Positions 23,880 to 34,431 of a stretch of DNA of 64,000 nucleotides are shown one piece after another; position 1 is the stretch's first letter; the number at the start of each line of letters is the position of its first letter. A model generated the notes under the pieces. That model did no database searches. It had not been told where the DNA came from and saw only the letters and a program-made list of their open reading frames with translations. Origin of the DNA: Ichthyophis bannanicus (Eukaryota > Chordata > Amphibia > Gymnophiona > Ichthyophiidae). The stretch is from positions 204,289,156 through 204,353,155 of the forward strand of contig CM066037.1 of the NCBI GenBank assembly GCA_033557465.1, written 5' to 3'. A program made the position numbers and the translations under genes.

Positions 23880-24720
23880 TACAGTGCTAAAAAGTTTGTG
23901 AACGTCAGGTGTAGTAATGAAAATGACAAGGCCTCACTGCGATACCCTTATTTAATTGAAACTACTCTTCTGTAAGAAAGGGGATATACATTAAACAAGT
24001 GCATGTTTCTTGAGACACAATCTAAGTAGAAACAATGAGATTAATCAGAATAGATGTGTGAAATAGTAAGTGATCCATTAGTTTATTTAGTACAATTGAT
24101 TGACTAAATTGGTTAACAAGTAAACCACCCTCCAGAGTAAATCTAAACATCTTGTTTATATATAATTGTCCTAAAGGTTTTGAGTTTGGTCTCCACTATA
24201 AAAGTTAGTGGGAATCTCATCATAGCATGATGAAAAGAAATTTCAGTGGACATATGAAAAAGTCAAGATTACCCCAAGAGCAAATTGGAAAGTTATCTGT
24301 GAAGTTACAAAGAACATTCGACTAACATCCAAAAATCGGCAGGGGTCTCTCACTGTGAGTTAATGGGAGGGTTCACACATCAATCGACAAAAAAATGACT
24401 GGGAATAGTGTTCCTTAGAAGAAAGGAAGAAATCATAACTTTCTGAAAAGAACACTGCTTCACAACTCAGGTTTGCCAAAGAGCATCTAGATGACTATAG
24501 AGTTCTAGAATTATATTCTCTGGACAGTTGACGGAACTAAACTTTTTGATCACAATATACTGTCTCTCAAAGAACGAACTTTATCCCAAGCATCAAGAAT
24601 GGTAGTGGGGTATTTGGGGCCAGTTTGCTGCATCAACATCTCTGAAGGGTTTGCCATCATAGATGGAACCATGAATTCTGATATCAGAAATTGATGGAGG
24701 AAAATGTCTGTGAATTGAAG
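23880..24720 (+). mobile_element. Tc1-like DNA transposon, left part
   Basis: It starts with a Tc1-type terminus, TACAGTGCTAAAAAGTTTGT, beside a TA. The transposase is decayed, but the block around 24600-24700 (GCCATCATAGATGGAACCAT, plus GAATTCTGA) matches the D-D/E region of vertebrate Tc1 transposases. The element is interrupted here by an L2 and resumes at about 25725. Confidence 0.72.
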
Positions 24721-25724
24721 ATTTATTTTATTTTATTTATTTTTATTTAAAAGGATTTATATACCGCTTTATCCTGGAATCAAAGCGGTTTGCACATCAA
24801 ACAAATCACGAGGCTGTGTGCGTGGGAGTGGGCATGCAATGATTGAGTCGACAGTGTATGTGTGTGTGTAATGTATCAATGATTTCAAGGTGAGCTAGTT
24901 ACACTGTGAGCTATTTACAAGGAACTATACACAAGTTGAGGGGAGGGGGGAAGCTGAAGGGGTCTGGAAGAGAGGTGAGCAGGCTGAGAGGCCGTTGATC
25001 AGGTCACTTGATGTCCTTATAGTGTTCTATGAAGAGCGTCGTTTTGAGCATTTTCCAGAAGTCCTTGAGGTCTACTGTTGATCTGAGAACGTGGGGGAGT
25101 GAGTTCCAGAGCGCAGGCGCAGCCAGGGATAGTGCTCTTCTTGAAGTATCTTGTCTTGTTTTAGCGAATGCTCTGGGTATATTGATGGTGTCTGAGGTGC
25201 CTCTCCTCCTGGGTCTGGTGCCTGGGTCAGATCTGATAAGGGATTGCAGACTGTTCGCTGAGAGGTTCTGTTTGATTTTGAATATGTTTAGTAGAGCCTT
25301 ATAACTGATGCGGGAGCTGATTGGGAGCCAGTGGAGGTGGTTGAGAATGGGGGTGATGTGATCGTGCCTTGAGGAACCAGTTATTATGTGGGCAGTAGTG
25401 TTCTGTGCCATCTGTAATGGGTGGATTGCTTGTTTTGAGAGCCCAAGGTAAATGGGGTTGCAGTAGTCTAAGATGTGAGTGATTAGAGCTTGACAGACGG
25501 CGCGGAAGTGATCCTGTGAGAGGATAGGTTTGAGGCATCTTATGGTTCTCATTTTGAGGTATGCATTCCTGGTGGTTCTGGCGATGTGTGTGACTGTAGG
25601 TTCAGGTTTTTGTCGAGCGTCACATCGAGATAATTTACTTCGGGCTTTATTGGTATTGTAATGTCGTTCAGCTTGATGGCGGGGGGGGGGGGGGTTGAGT
25701 GGGGGGTGAATCGTGCTATAAGAA
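24720..25724 (-). mobile_element. L2-type LINE, 5'-truncated
   Basis: It lies inside the Tc1 element. The minus strand carries the C-terminal part of an L2 ORF2, a short 3' UTR, the stem-loop (ACCGCTTT with AAAGCGGT near 24763-24790) and a TAAATA-rich tail. A run of 16 G at about 25680 lies at its truncated 5' side. Confidence 0.82.
25004..25660 (-). pseudogene. L2 ORF2 C-terminal fragment
   Basis: The fragment shows the typical L2 C-terminal blocks HILDYCNPIYLGL, LHWLPISSRI and LAAPALWNSLP. An open stretch of 182 codons runs from 25552 to the stop at 25004. Upstream sequence to 25660 (VTLDKNL block) is in another frame, so there is one frameshift. This is the thumb and C-terminal region, not the catalytic centre. 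Confidence 0.85.
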
Positions 25725-25956
25725 AATGACCCTAAAAATTCAAATGAATCTGCTACGGAGTGACTAAAGAAGAGGTTTCATGTTTTGAATTGGCTAAATC
25801 AAAGTCCTAGTCCTAATGAAATGTTGTGGCAAGACCTGGAGAGAGCTGTTCATCCAAGGAAGTTTTCAAATGTCAAAGATGACAGTTCTCTATGGAAAAT
25901 GGGTCAGACTTCAAGGGGAATATGAAAGAGTAATTAACAATTACAGGTAACTGTTG
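25725..25956 (+). mobile_element. Tc1-like transposon, middle part
   Basis: After the L2 the transposase C-terminal part resumes; TGGCTAAATCAAAGTCCTAG and the AATGAAATGTTGTGGCAAGA block match the Tc1 'PDLNPIE..W' region. The sequence stops at the left terminus of DIRS D. Confidence 0.72.
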
Positions 25957-26125
25957 ATCTCCAGGAACAAGTAGGAATGTAGTCATCACATATGGGTATT
26001 GTCGGTACCGATGGAGTCTGCACGGGTACGCTCCCCAGCATCCAATTAGAAAGCTTTTGGGAGCATCCCACAGCGCCTGCGTGCTGCCTTCCTGCCTTTT
26101 CCAACTGCCTCTCTCCAGTTCTTCG
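25957..26125 (+). repeat. DIRS left inverted terminal repeat, copy D
   Basis: It is about 165 bases and is complementary to 31638-31806, for example the CAGCGCCTGCGTGCTGCCTT block against AAGGCAGCACGCAGGCGCTG. Confidence 0.85.
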
Positions 26126-26344
26126 TTTTCCGCGGAGCCAGCAGGTCGTGTTCCTGTCACTGCAGAAAATTTTCCTTCTTTTTTGTGGTCGCGTCTGCCT
26201 TCCTCGACGCTTTACCGGTACCGCCGGTTTTTCTTTCTTTCTTTCTTTTCTTTAAAAGAAAAAAAAAAATTCTTAGTACTTTTTTTTCCATTTTTTCCAG
26301 GTGCATGCGCAATTTTGGGCCTTAGGCCCAGGATTTTTTCCATA

Positions 26345-28150
26345 ATGGAAAAACCCTCTTCGGGTTTTAAAAAGTGCACCAAGTGTGGCGGTACCATCTC
26401 CGTCACCGACACCCATGAGTGGTGTCTGAAATGTTTAGGTCCTGACCATTCCATTTCGGAATGTATGGCCTGTGCCATGATGTCCAAGAGAGGTCGACAG
26501 AACCGAGCTGCTAAGCTCAGTACCCTGTTTCCCCCTGATGCAGCCTCGGTGGCATCGACGTCTTCCAGGGCTTCGTCTTCCTCCCTTGGATCTCAGGTAA
26601 CTAAACATAAGTCTAGCCGGTCCTCAAAGGGTAGATCTCCTTCTAAGCATCGAGATGCCTCTGGTGTTGCCCTTGAGGATTCTGCACCGGCAAAATTGCC
26701 CCGGCTTCCAAAGCATTATCGGGGCTCCAGGACGTTCTCGAGGCCTCGACCTCGGCAGAACTACTGGTGCCATGCTCTGGGGTACCGGCGATCTTCTCCG
26801 GTACCGACATCCAGGCATCGGCAGCTTCGATAGAACAGAGAGTCCTGGCTATTGAGCGCAGTCTGGCGGCTCTCCTTGCGGCATCGACGCCCTCGGAACC
26901 GAGTCAGACAATTCAACCGGCACCGGTACTGGTACCGATAACATCGACATCGGTGTCCGCATTGCTGGTATCCAGTCATCCGATGCCTTCTGATACCGAT
27001 TACTCCCGGTACCGACTTCGGTCGGTACGGGTATTGGGCTCTTCAGGAGCATCCATACAGACGGTACTTCGAATCCTCAGAAGAATCTGAAGATTCTGAC
27101 AGTTCTGTCGATGCAGGAATGCTTCTCCCTGAGGAGCCCTCCTCCCCTAAGCGCAGGATGTCTCCTCCAGAGGATATTTCTTTTCAGGATTTTATCAGGG
27201 AGGTGGCTCGGTGTCTGTCCATTACTGTGGCCCCTGAAACAGAGCCCAGAGCAAAGGAGATGGAAATTTTACAATATCCCAAAACTCCTAAGGAGGCAGC
27301 TACCTTCCCCATCCATGAGATCTTGCATGATCTCATGTTAAGAATGTGGGAGACACCTCTTACCACCTCTCCTCATTCTCGTAGACTGGATACTCTGTAT
27401 CGAGTCCCTCCTTGTCCTGGTTTCCAAAAAACTCAGCTTCCTCACCACTCTATTGTAGTGGAATCAGCTATGAGAAGGATCAAGAGTGCAAAGAGGCATG
27501 CCTCTAATCCTCTATGACGTGAGTGCAGAACTTTGGATGCTTTTGGACGTTGTGTCTTCCAGGCTTCCATGGTTTCTGCCAGGATCAGTTCCTATAGTCT
27601 ATACATGGGAATGTTCCTGAAGGAGGTCACAGGTGATTTAGAGGCTTTGAGTCCTCTTCTTCCTGAGGATAGAAGACAGGATTTTCTCACTTTGGTCAAA
27701 CATGCCCAAGATGTTTCTAAATTTGTCAACCATGCAGCTTTTGACTGTTTTGAGTGCATAAGCAGAACCTCTGCCATTGCCATAGGTGCACGTAGAATTG
27801 CTTGGCTCCAGGCATCTGATCTGGAGCTCTGGGTACAAGACAAATTGGGAAATATCCCGTGTACTGGTGAAAACCTGTTTGGTAAAGATTGGCAGGAAAA
27901 GGCCAATGAGTTGGATGCTGACAACTCCACCTTGGATAGGTTATCCAAGTCCACAGCTGATCCCGCTAGAAAGAAATCTTTCAAGAAGCCATTCTTTTCT
28001 AAAAAGAAAAGATTTTATCCTGCTTATTCTCAGCAGGAACGTTCTGCAGGTCAGCTTGTCAGGAAAGGTCAGCAACCACCCAAACAAAGAAAAGCAAAGA
28101 CTACTAAGCCTCAGCCATCCCAGCAGTCTCAGCCTCCACAAGGCCTTTGA
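26345..28150 (+). pseudogene. DIRS Gag, copy D (frameshifted)
   Basis: The start at 26345 opens MEKPSSGFKKC. The N-terminal motif is CTKC...CLKCLGPDH...CMAC, a likely zinc-binding domain. A Ser-rich linker, an acidic central block (ISFQDFIREVA) and a basic C-terminus rich in Lys follow. Compared with copy F, 13 bases are missing near 26705, which shifts the frame; a second shift lies near 27090-27119 and a stop at 27515-27517. The last part, 27533-28150, is open and ends in TGA. Gag probably forms the particle and binds element RNA. Confidence 0.82.
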
Positions 28151-30010
28151 CTTTCAGCTAGAGAACTTAGCCTTCCTGGCTCTCATTGGACCAGAGCCTT
28201 CCACCATTCCAGGAAGGTTGTGTCACTTTGCCTCCAGATGGGGGCAGATAACAGCAGAACATTGTACACTCTCCATCATAAAAGAGGGGTACAAGCTTCA
28301 TTTTTCGAGCATGCCCCCTCCCACAATGATAAAGCAGTTCAATTCTCCGACCTCTCTCATCAACCTGTTAGGTCAGGAGGTCACTATGCTTCTTGCCGAA
28401 GAGGCAATAGAAGTACCCATCCATCAGCAGGGTACAGGGTTTTACTCCCCCTATTTCCTTATCCCAAAGAAAACAGGGGGATACAGATCTATCTTGGACC
28501 TCAGAGAATTGAACAAATTCCTGTTCAAAGAGAAATTCAAGATGATTTCTCTCGGAACTCTGCTGCCATACCTTCAGAGTCAGGATTGGCTTTGTTCTCT
28601 AGATCTCAAGGATGCGTACACCCATGTTCTCATCCATCCAACTCACAGAAGGTTCCTTCGGTTCCTTTTTCAAGGAAAGCACTACCAATACAGGGTGCTT
28701 TCTTTTGGCCTGGCCTCAGCACCAAGGGTGTTCATGAAATGCATGGCTGTGGTAGCAGCATTTCTCCGCACTCTAGGGATATTCGCCTTCCCCTACTTAG
28801 ACGACTGGCTCATTCGAGCCCCAACAGAGTCAGAGACCAGAACTTCTCTATCCTGCACAATGCGTATCCTTCAGTATTTGGGTCTGGTAATAAACATCCC
28901 AAAATCCAGTCTAATTCCCACTCAGTCTTTAGAGTTCATAGGAGCTTTGCTGGATACCAGAAAGGCAAGGGCCTATCTCCTCCAGGCCCGTTGCCTTCGC
29001 ATGGTGCAGTTAGCTTCTCAAGCAGTGCTAAAGCCTCATCTCACTGCCCGAGAAATGCTATAACTACTAGGCCACATGGCATCTACCGTGCATGTGGTTC
29101 CCTATGCTCGCCTCCATATGCGGGCAGCCCAGTGGACTTTATCCACTCAATGGACCCAGGCATCAAGATGCCTGTCAGACAAAATAGCAAACACAAGTCG
29201 CCTTATTTTGTCCATCCAGTGGTGGAAGTCCACTCAAAACCTGTTGCTGGGGTCCCCTTTTCAACAACCCTTACCCCAAGCAACTCTCACAACAGATGCT
29301 TCTCCGATGGTTTGGGGAGCTCATCTGCAAGACCTCTCCACCCAAGGCATCTGGTCTCCACAGGAGACTCATCTACACATCAATCTCTTGAAGCTCAGAG
29401 CAATCTTCCTTGCTCTTCAAGTGTTCCACACCCTGCTCAGCTACAAGACAGTCCTCATTCATACGGACAATCAAGTAGCCATGTTCTACATGAACAAGCA
29501 GGGGGGAACAGGCTCTCTGTTGCTTTGCAACGAAGCTTTGTGACTATGAGCCCTTGCCAGAGAGCATCAGATTCATCTCCTGGCAGTGTATCTTCCAGGC
29601 ATACAAAACTCTTGGGCAGACAGACTCAGTCGAGTTCTGCTTCCACACGAGTGGTCTCTGCATGCAGACCAGGTGGCCAAGATTTTTCAAAATTAGGGAA
29701 CACCGGACATAGACCTCTTTGCAAGTCCGTGGAATGCAAGTCCGGGGAACGGTTCTAGAATTCCGGCTCAGGGGGCTCAGGCCAGGGATGCTTTCCTTCT
29801 TTACTGGGGTCAGGACTTCCTATATGCCTTTCCACCCATTCCCCTAATTCCCAAAACCCTGTTCAAGCTTCAGAGAGACAGAGGCCATATGATTCTCATA
29901 GCTCCACTTTGGCCATGGCAAGTGTGGTACCCTCTGCTTCTACATCTCTCTCAAGCTCCCTCCCTGGAGTTAGGGTCTGCTCCAGATCTCCTATCTCAGG
30001 AGGATGGAAT
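28100..30010 (+). pseudogene. DIRS reverse transcriptase / RNase H / MT-like gene, copy D
   Basis: One open frame from 27786 to 29063 contains the whole RT: SLDLKDAYTHVLIHP (motif A), SFGLASAPRVF (motif B) and YLDDWLI (motif C). After one stop, 29076-29543 gives RNase H with TTDASPMVWGAH and HTDNQVAMF. Further on, in shifted frames, is a block with YAFPPIPLIPKTL and ILIAPLWP, resembling the methyltransferase-like domain described in DIRS elements. The polymerase motifs are intact. Confidence 0.85.
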
Positions 30011-30069
30011 GTTATGGCATCCCAATCCCCAGTCTCTGCATCTGAGGGCTTGGTTGCTGAAGGCCTAGA

Positions 30070-31345
30070 TCTCCATGATCTTAACCTCCCTCAGCAAATA
30101 AAGGATATCCTTTATGTTTATGTTTATGTTTATGTTTATTTCGAATTTGATATACCGCTCAGGCCAGAGGCATTAGAGCGGTTTACAATGCAAATCATTC
30201 AAGGAAATAGAAAAGAACGCCATTTATATGATAGGACAGAATAGAGGACAGAGACAGTCATCAGACAGAAAAGAAGAGGAGAGGAACACGGGACAGCGAG
30301 TTACCACAAAGTAGAAGCAGGTCGACCCAGTCCATGTCTTCGGATCAACCCACAGCCACAAACGCCATGGCCCTACGCCCGCTCTTATGCTTTCAAGTGG
30401 AAAAGGTTTACCATATAGTGTTCGCAGAAGGGTCTTAACCCCATTGCCATACCTCTGGAATCATTACTGAAGTACCTCCTTCATTTATCCAATACAGGAC
30501 TTAAGACTAACTCAGTGAGGGTCCATTTGAGTGCTATTGCAGTTTCCTTCAAGCCCCTAAATCGACAACCTATTTCTTCCCATCCTCTTATAGCAAGATT
30601 TATGAGAGGCCTTCTGCTAACTAAGCCTCCCATTAAGCCACCTCCTGTGGCATGGGACTTAAATTTGGTTCTTGATCAGCTCATGAAGCCACCTTTCGAA
30701 CCCTTAGCTACTACCTCCTTGAAATTCCTTTCTTGGAAGGTCATCTTTCTCTTTGCAATCACATCAGCACGTCGCATCAGTGAGTTGCAGGCATTAGTAG
30801 CTGATCCACCTTAAACAAGGTTCCATCATGACAAGGTAGTCCTTAGGACTCATCCACACTTTATGCCAAAGTTGGTCTTGCCTTTTCATCTAAACCAAGC
30901 GGTCTACCTACCTGTGTTCTTTCCAAGGCCTCATGCATCAAATGCAGAAAGAAACCTTCATACTTTGGACTGTAAAAGAGCTTTAGCCTTTTACTTGCAA
31001 AGAACACAGCGACATAGAAAGTCCTCTCAACTATTTGTTGCTTTTGATCCTTCTCATTTGGGACTTCCAGTCTCCAAGAGAACGCTATCTAACTGGATTG
31101 CTCAGTGTATTTCCTTTGCCTATTAGAGTAAGAAATTTCCTCTGGAGGGCCATGTCACAGCTCACAATGTGAGAGCCATGGCAGCTTCAATGGCTCATCT
31201 GCACTCTGTGTCTCTCGACGACATCTGTCGAGCAGCCACCTGGGCCTCGGTTCATACCTTCACAGCCCATTACTGCTTGGACAAGGACTTCCGCCGGGAT
31301 GCCTTGTTTGGTCAGGCTGTTCTCCAACACCTGTACAATACCTAA
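30070..31345 (+). pseudogene. DIRS tyrosine recombinase, copy D, split by a LINE tail
   Basis: The N-terminal part ends at about 30108 where a LINE tail is inserted and resumes at about 30385. Catalytic residues can be seen: Arg in ITSARRISELQAL, the HxxR pair in TAHNVRAMA, and Tyr in FTAHYCLD (TAC at 31271-31273). Stops at 30814 and 31124 and the insertion break the gene. The enzyme would integrate circular DNA. Confidence 0.82.
30108..30385 (-). mobile_element. L2-type LINE tail inserted in DIRS D
   Basis: On the minus strand it ends in ACCGCTC paired with GAGCGGT and a repeated ATAAAC tail (30113-30140). It separates two parts of the recombinase that are contiguous in other copies. The remaining ~190 bases are unclassified LINE 3' sequence. 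Confidence 0.72.
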
Positions 31346-31454
31346 TCAACTCCTACCCACCATCCCTGGTAGGATGCCAGAGATCCATGGGGGGAAGTGG
31401 AGCCCTTCTCAGGGACGCACAACTTCTGGGGTCTCTCCCTGGCATCTAATGCTA

Positions 31455-31570
31455 GGGAGTCCCCATATGTGACAACTACATTCCTGCTTGTTCCTGGAGA
31501 TAGCATGGTTACTCACCTGTAACAGGTGATCTCCGGGAACAGCAGGAATTTAGTCCTCACAACCCACCCA
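31455..31570 (+). repeat. DIRS internal complementary region, copy D
   Basis: It joins TTCCTGCTTGTTCCTGGAGA (complement of the left end) to GTTACTCACCTGTAACAGGT (complement of the right end). Confidence 0.85.
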
Positions 31571-31637
31571 CCTCCCCTAGGAGTTGTATCTCTCTATCTC
31601 TTTCCCTTTCCCTCTCCCTCTCTCTCTCTTTGTCTCA

Positions 31638-31832
31638 GCTTTAAAACTCAATTGGAGAGAGGCAGTTGGGAAAGGCAGCACGCAGGCGCTGTGGGATGCT
31701 CACAAAAGCTTTCTAATTGGACGCTGGGGAGCGTTCCTGCGCAGGCTCTGTCGGTACTGACGATACCCATATGTGAGGACTAAATTCCTGCTGTTCTTGG
31801 AGATCACCTGTTACAGGTAAGTAACTATGCTT
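31638..31832 (+). repeat. DIRS right inverted terminal repeat, copy D
   Basis: It is complementary to the left repeat and carries the right-only extension up to about 31832. Confidence 0.85.
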
Positions 31833-31930
31833 TGCTCAAGGAGGTGCCACCAGTTGCTAAATAAAGAAATAATATACTTATTGAATCTTTTTGTTGAATA
31901 AATAATCACAATATTTTTCTCTTATTGGAG
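31833..31930 (+). mobile_element. Tc1-like transposon, right remnant
   Basis: CTCAAGGAGGTGCCACCAGT and TGCTAAATAAA resemble the end of the Tc1 transposase and its 3' flank. The right terminal repeat is too decayed to place. Confidence 0.5.
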
Positions 31931-32158
31931 TTTAGATTATGATCTCATAATGTACTGAATATGAATTGATCAAAATACAAAAACTCAGGATTGTACCTGA
32001 AATCGCAAAACAATACTGTACTTTTCTTAAAAGACTTATTTGTTTGTCATCTATAAATTGCATTTAATTTTTATGTGAAATTTTGTTAAATGTAGGGGAA
32101 TTACGATGAATTTGTTTAACATATATTCTCACAAACATTATTTTTGTTCTTACTGTAG
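31931..32158 (+). other. RALGAPA1: RALGAPA1 intron end
   Basis: This AT-rich stretch ends in a pyrimidine tract and acceptor (TTTTTGTTCTTACTGTAG) just before the exon at 32159. No other feature is seen. Confidence 0.6.
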
Positions 32159-32307
32159 GTCTTTATAACAAATGCTGCAAACATAATTCTTCTTGAGCCT
32201 GCCAATGAAAACAAAACCCTTTTAAATGAGCACACGGACATGTGTAAGCGTGTGTTGAATATTTATCGTTACATGGTTGTGCAAGTATCAATGGATAAAA
32301 AGACTTG
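32159..32307 (+). CDS. RALGAPA1: RALGAPA1 coding exon (internal)
   Basis: RALGAPA1 is the catalytic subunit that, with RALGAPB, makes RalA and RalB hydrolyse GTP in the cytosol. This 149-base exon lies between an AG acceptor (32157-32158) and a GT donor (32308, GTAAAT). It encodes about 49 residues including the segments [23 protein letters not shown] and VQVSMDKKT. These match the helical N-terminal half of RALGAPA1, better than RALGAPA2 as I remember them. It starts in phase 0 and ends with two bases of a Trp codon, which the next exon completes. The GAP domain lies much further downstream and is not in the window. Confidence 0.88.
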
Positions 32308-32751
32308 GTAAATAGTTTACTGATTTATTCTGGTTTTAAATGTTACAAATCTGCTGGGTAGTTAGAAAATACACTTAAACATGCAAAAGAGATTTGCATA
32401 AAAAGACAACTTGGGGAGGAATGGAATGTTTCAATGATGCATTAATGTTTGGGAATTTGGGACAGCAGATCAGGTATTCTCAGCTTTCAATAATGGATAC
32501 ATGCAGGGCAGTTACCTTTGCTGAGTGCACCAAGGCCTGGAGCCTAGCCTGAAACACTGGATAATAAAACATAATTTTTTACCAATTGTTATAAGCTGAC
32601 TGACTTTATTAGGAGGGTAGGGCTTCTGTTTTGTAAACGTTAACTATTTAAAATAAACTGTTTTCAGATTAGCACAGTAATGTTTTAAAATGTAAGTTGC
32701 TTTAGAGGCTTTGATCATAAGTGGTGTATTAAACACATTAATAAAATAGCA

Positions 32752-34052
32752 TTTTCTCCGGGAACAAGCAGGAAGTCAGTCCTCACATATGGGTGACGTG
32801 GGACTCCTCAACCTCGGTTTCTCATGCCGATGCCTCCAAGGAGGAATCGGGGGGCTCGTCAGGCATCGAGAGCCCCGGTGCCGACCACCCCGACATCGGT
32901 AGGCTCGGCAGCGACCACCTCGGTCCCCAACGCGAGGCCGAGAGGGACCTTAGCCGAGGATTGACTCGAGCCCGAAAGGTCTCGAGGATCGGCTCGGCCT
33001 CCGGGGTTGACTTCAACATTCAGGGCCCGGTGGTCGGGACAGAGGAACCGGACAGGCTGGCTATCAGTGCCCCCTGCTGCTCCATGAAGGCAGTGAAACT
33101 GCGCTCCAAAGCCACCATCCTGAACTCGAGTCTGGAAGGCTCCGCAGCCGCCAGTTCCCCCGGAGGGGAGTCCTCGACGAGGACAGTTGGTACTTGCCTC
33201 GGCTGCTCCGATCCCTGACGAGGCATCTTTGCCGGGCGCTCCTTCTCCGAAGATCCTGGCCGGTGCTCAGGGCTCTGCGACAGGCCCCGGGAGGAGCCAG
33301 GTCGCTCGGAGCTGTCCAGAGACGCCGCCTTCGAGGATTTCTTCTTCCTCTTGTGCTCCCTCGAGGGGGACCCCCTTTCCGAGGAATCTTGACGCTGCTC
33401 GGGCTAGGAATGCTCCCCCCGAGACATGAAGGCCTCGGATGAGGGACACGGAAAAAATCCTATCATTCTGCTGCTGGCGGCTCTTCAATGCCTTCAAGGA
33501 CATTTTCCTACATGGTCCACAGGTTGACGGGTCATGGTCGGCCCGAGGCAACAGAGACAGCAGTCGTGCGTATCGGTGAGAGACATAAGTTTAACAGACT
33601 GATCACACTTTTTAAACCCGCTGGCAGCCATCAGGGGAAAAAGGGCCCCTCCAAGGTCGAAGACCCGGGTTGCCAGTGAAAAAAGAAAAAAAGAAGTGAA
33701 CGCCAGTCACGAAGGACAAAAAAACAAAAAAGGAGATGGACTCGATACCGGCGTATTGAGCCGAAGGCGGGAATAGGTACCAGTGTTGACCGGTTGATGA
33801 AAGAAAAAAAAATCTACTTTTTTATGGGGGCACAAGGACTACGTCCTTAGGGCTCTGCGGAAAAAAGGAGACTGAGCAAGAAGACACCCTTGGGCAGGAA
33901 GGTTACCGCGCATGCGTGATGGCAACTCCCAAAGGCTTTCTCTGAAAGCTGGGGATTTGCTCCGCACGAGGGCTCCATCGGCGCTGATGTCACCCATATG
34001 TGAGGACTGATTCCCGCTGTCCCCGGAGAACACCTGTTACAGGTGAGTAACT
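32752..34052. mobile_element. Short DIRS derivative E, internally deleted
   Basis: Both ends are DIRS family 1 ends: CTCCGGGAACAAGCAGGAAG on the left and CACCTGTTACAGGTGAGTAA on the right, pairing over about 45 bases. Inside is only a Gag segment, and it reads on the minus strand. Most of the body is missing (RT, RNase H, recombinase), so it can move only with help from complete copies. It sits in the intron between the two RALGAPA1 exons. Confidence 0.8.
32820..33560 (-). pseudogene. DIRS Gag 5' fragment in derivative E
   Basis: The minus strand from 33551 reads a DHDPSTCGPCRK block like the zinc-motif end of other Gags, then an FMEQQGALIASL block and a STPEAEPILET block, both of which match copy G at 44199-44320. 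The order is that of Gag read on the minus strand. It is interrupted by stops. Confidence 0.72.
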
Positions 34053-34431
34053 ACTTTTTCTGTACTTTGCAAACTGGTAGTGGGGAAACAGTTATTTAAT
34101 TATTGTGCATGCCAGTCTATTTAAAATGTTGATTTTTATTTGTTTTTTCAGTTTTATTGTTAGAGTTCGCCCAGTAGTGTTTCTAAAACTGATGACTTCC
34201 ATTATTTCATACCTTCTTTTTCTATACTTACTCCCCTTAACCCCCCCCTCCCCCAAATACCACACACACAGGAATTATAGCTTCCTTACAGGAAAACCTT
34301 GTATTTCCAAGTTTCAAAGTGTGACTGTTTAAATTTGTATTATGGTTTAATTTTCAAACTCCGAGCTGCTCGGTAAGATTTGAAGAAAATAAAAGTATAG
34401 CATGATGATTCGGATTATGGTCTCTTAACAG

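Larger units (their letters stand above)
25957..31832 (+). mobile_element. DIRS retrotransposon copy D (family 2), complete ends
   Basis: Left terminus ATCTCCAGGAACAAG and right terminus with the TTACAGGTAAGTAACTATGC extension define it. It inserted into the Tc1 transposase: flanks CTGTTG and (TTG)CTCAAGG join into continuous Tc1 sequence with no target duplication beyond a possible TTG overlap. Such insertion without a target duplication is typical of tyrosine-recombinase elements. Genes are broken but far better preserved than in copies A and C. A LINE tail lies inside at 30108-30385. Confidence 0.9.
32308..34431 (+). other. RALGAPA1: RALGAPA1 intron containing DIRS derivative E
   Basis: The intron is about 2.1 kb, with GTAAAT at the 5' end and CTCTTAACAG at the 3' end. 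The DIRS derivative E takes up 1.3 kb of it. The flanking ~440 and ~375 bases show no other feature. Confidence 0.8.

Noticed and set aside
25680..25695. A functional G-quadruplex
   Set aside because: A single homopolymer G run at a LINE truncation point; nothing links it to a function.
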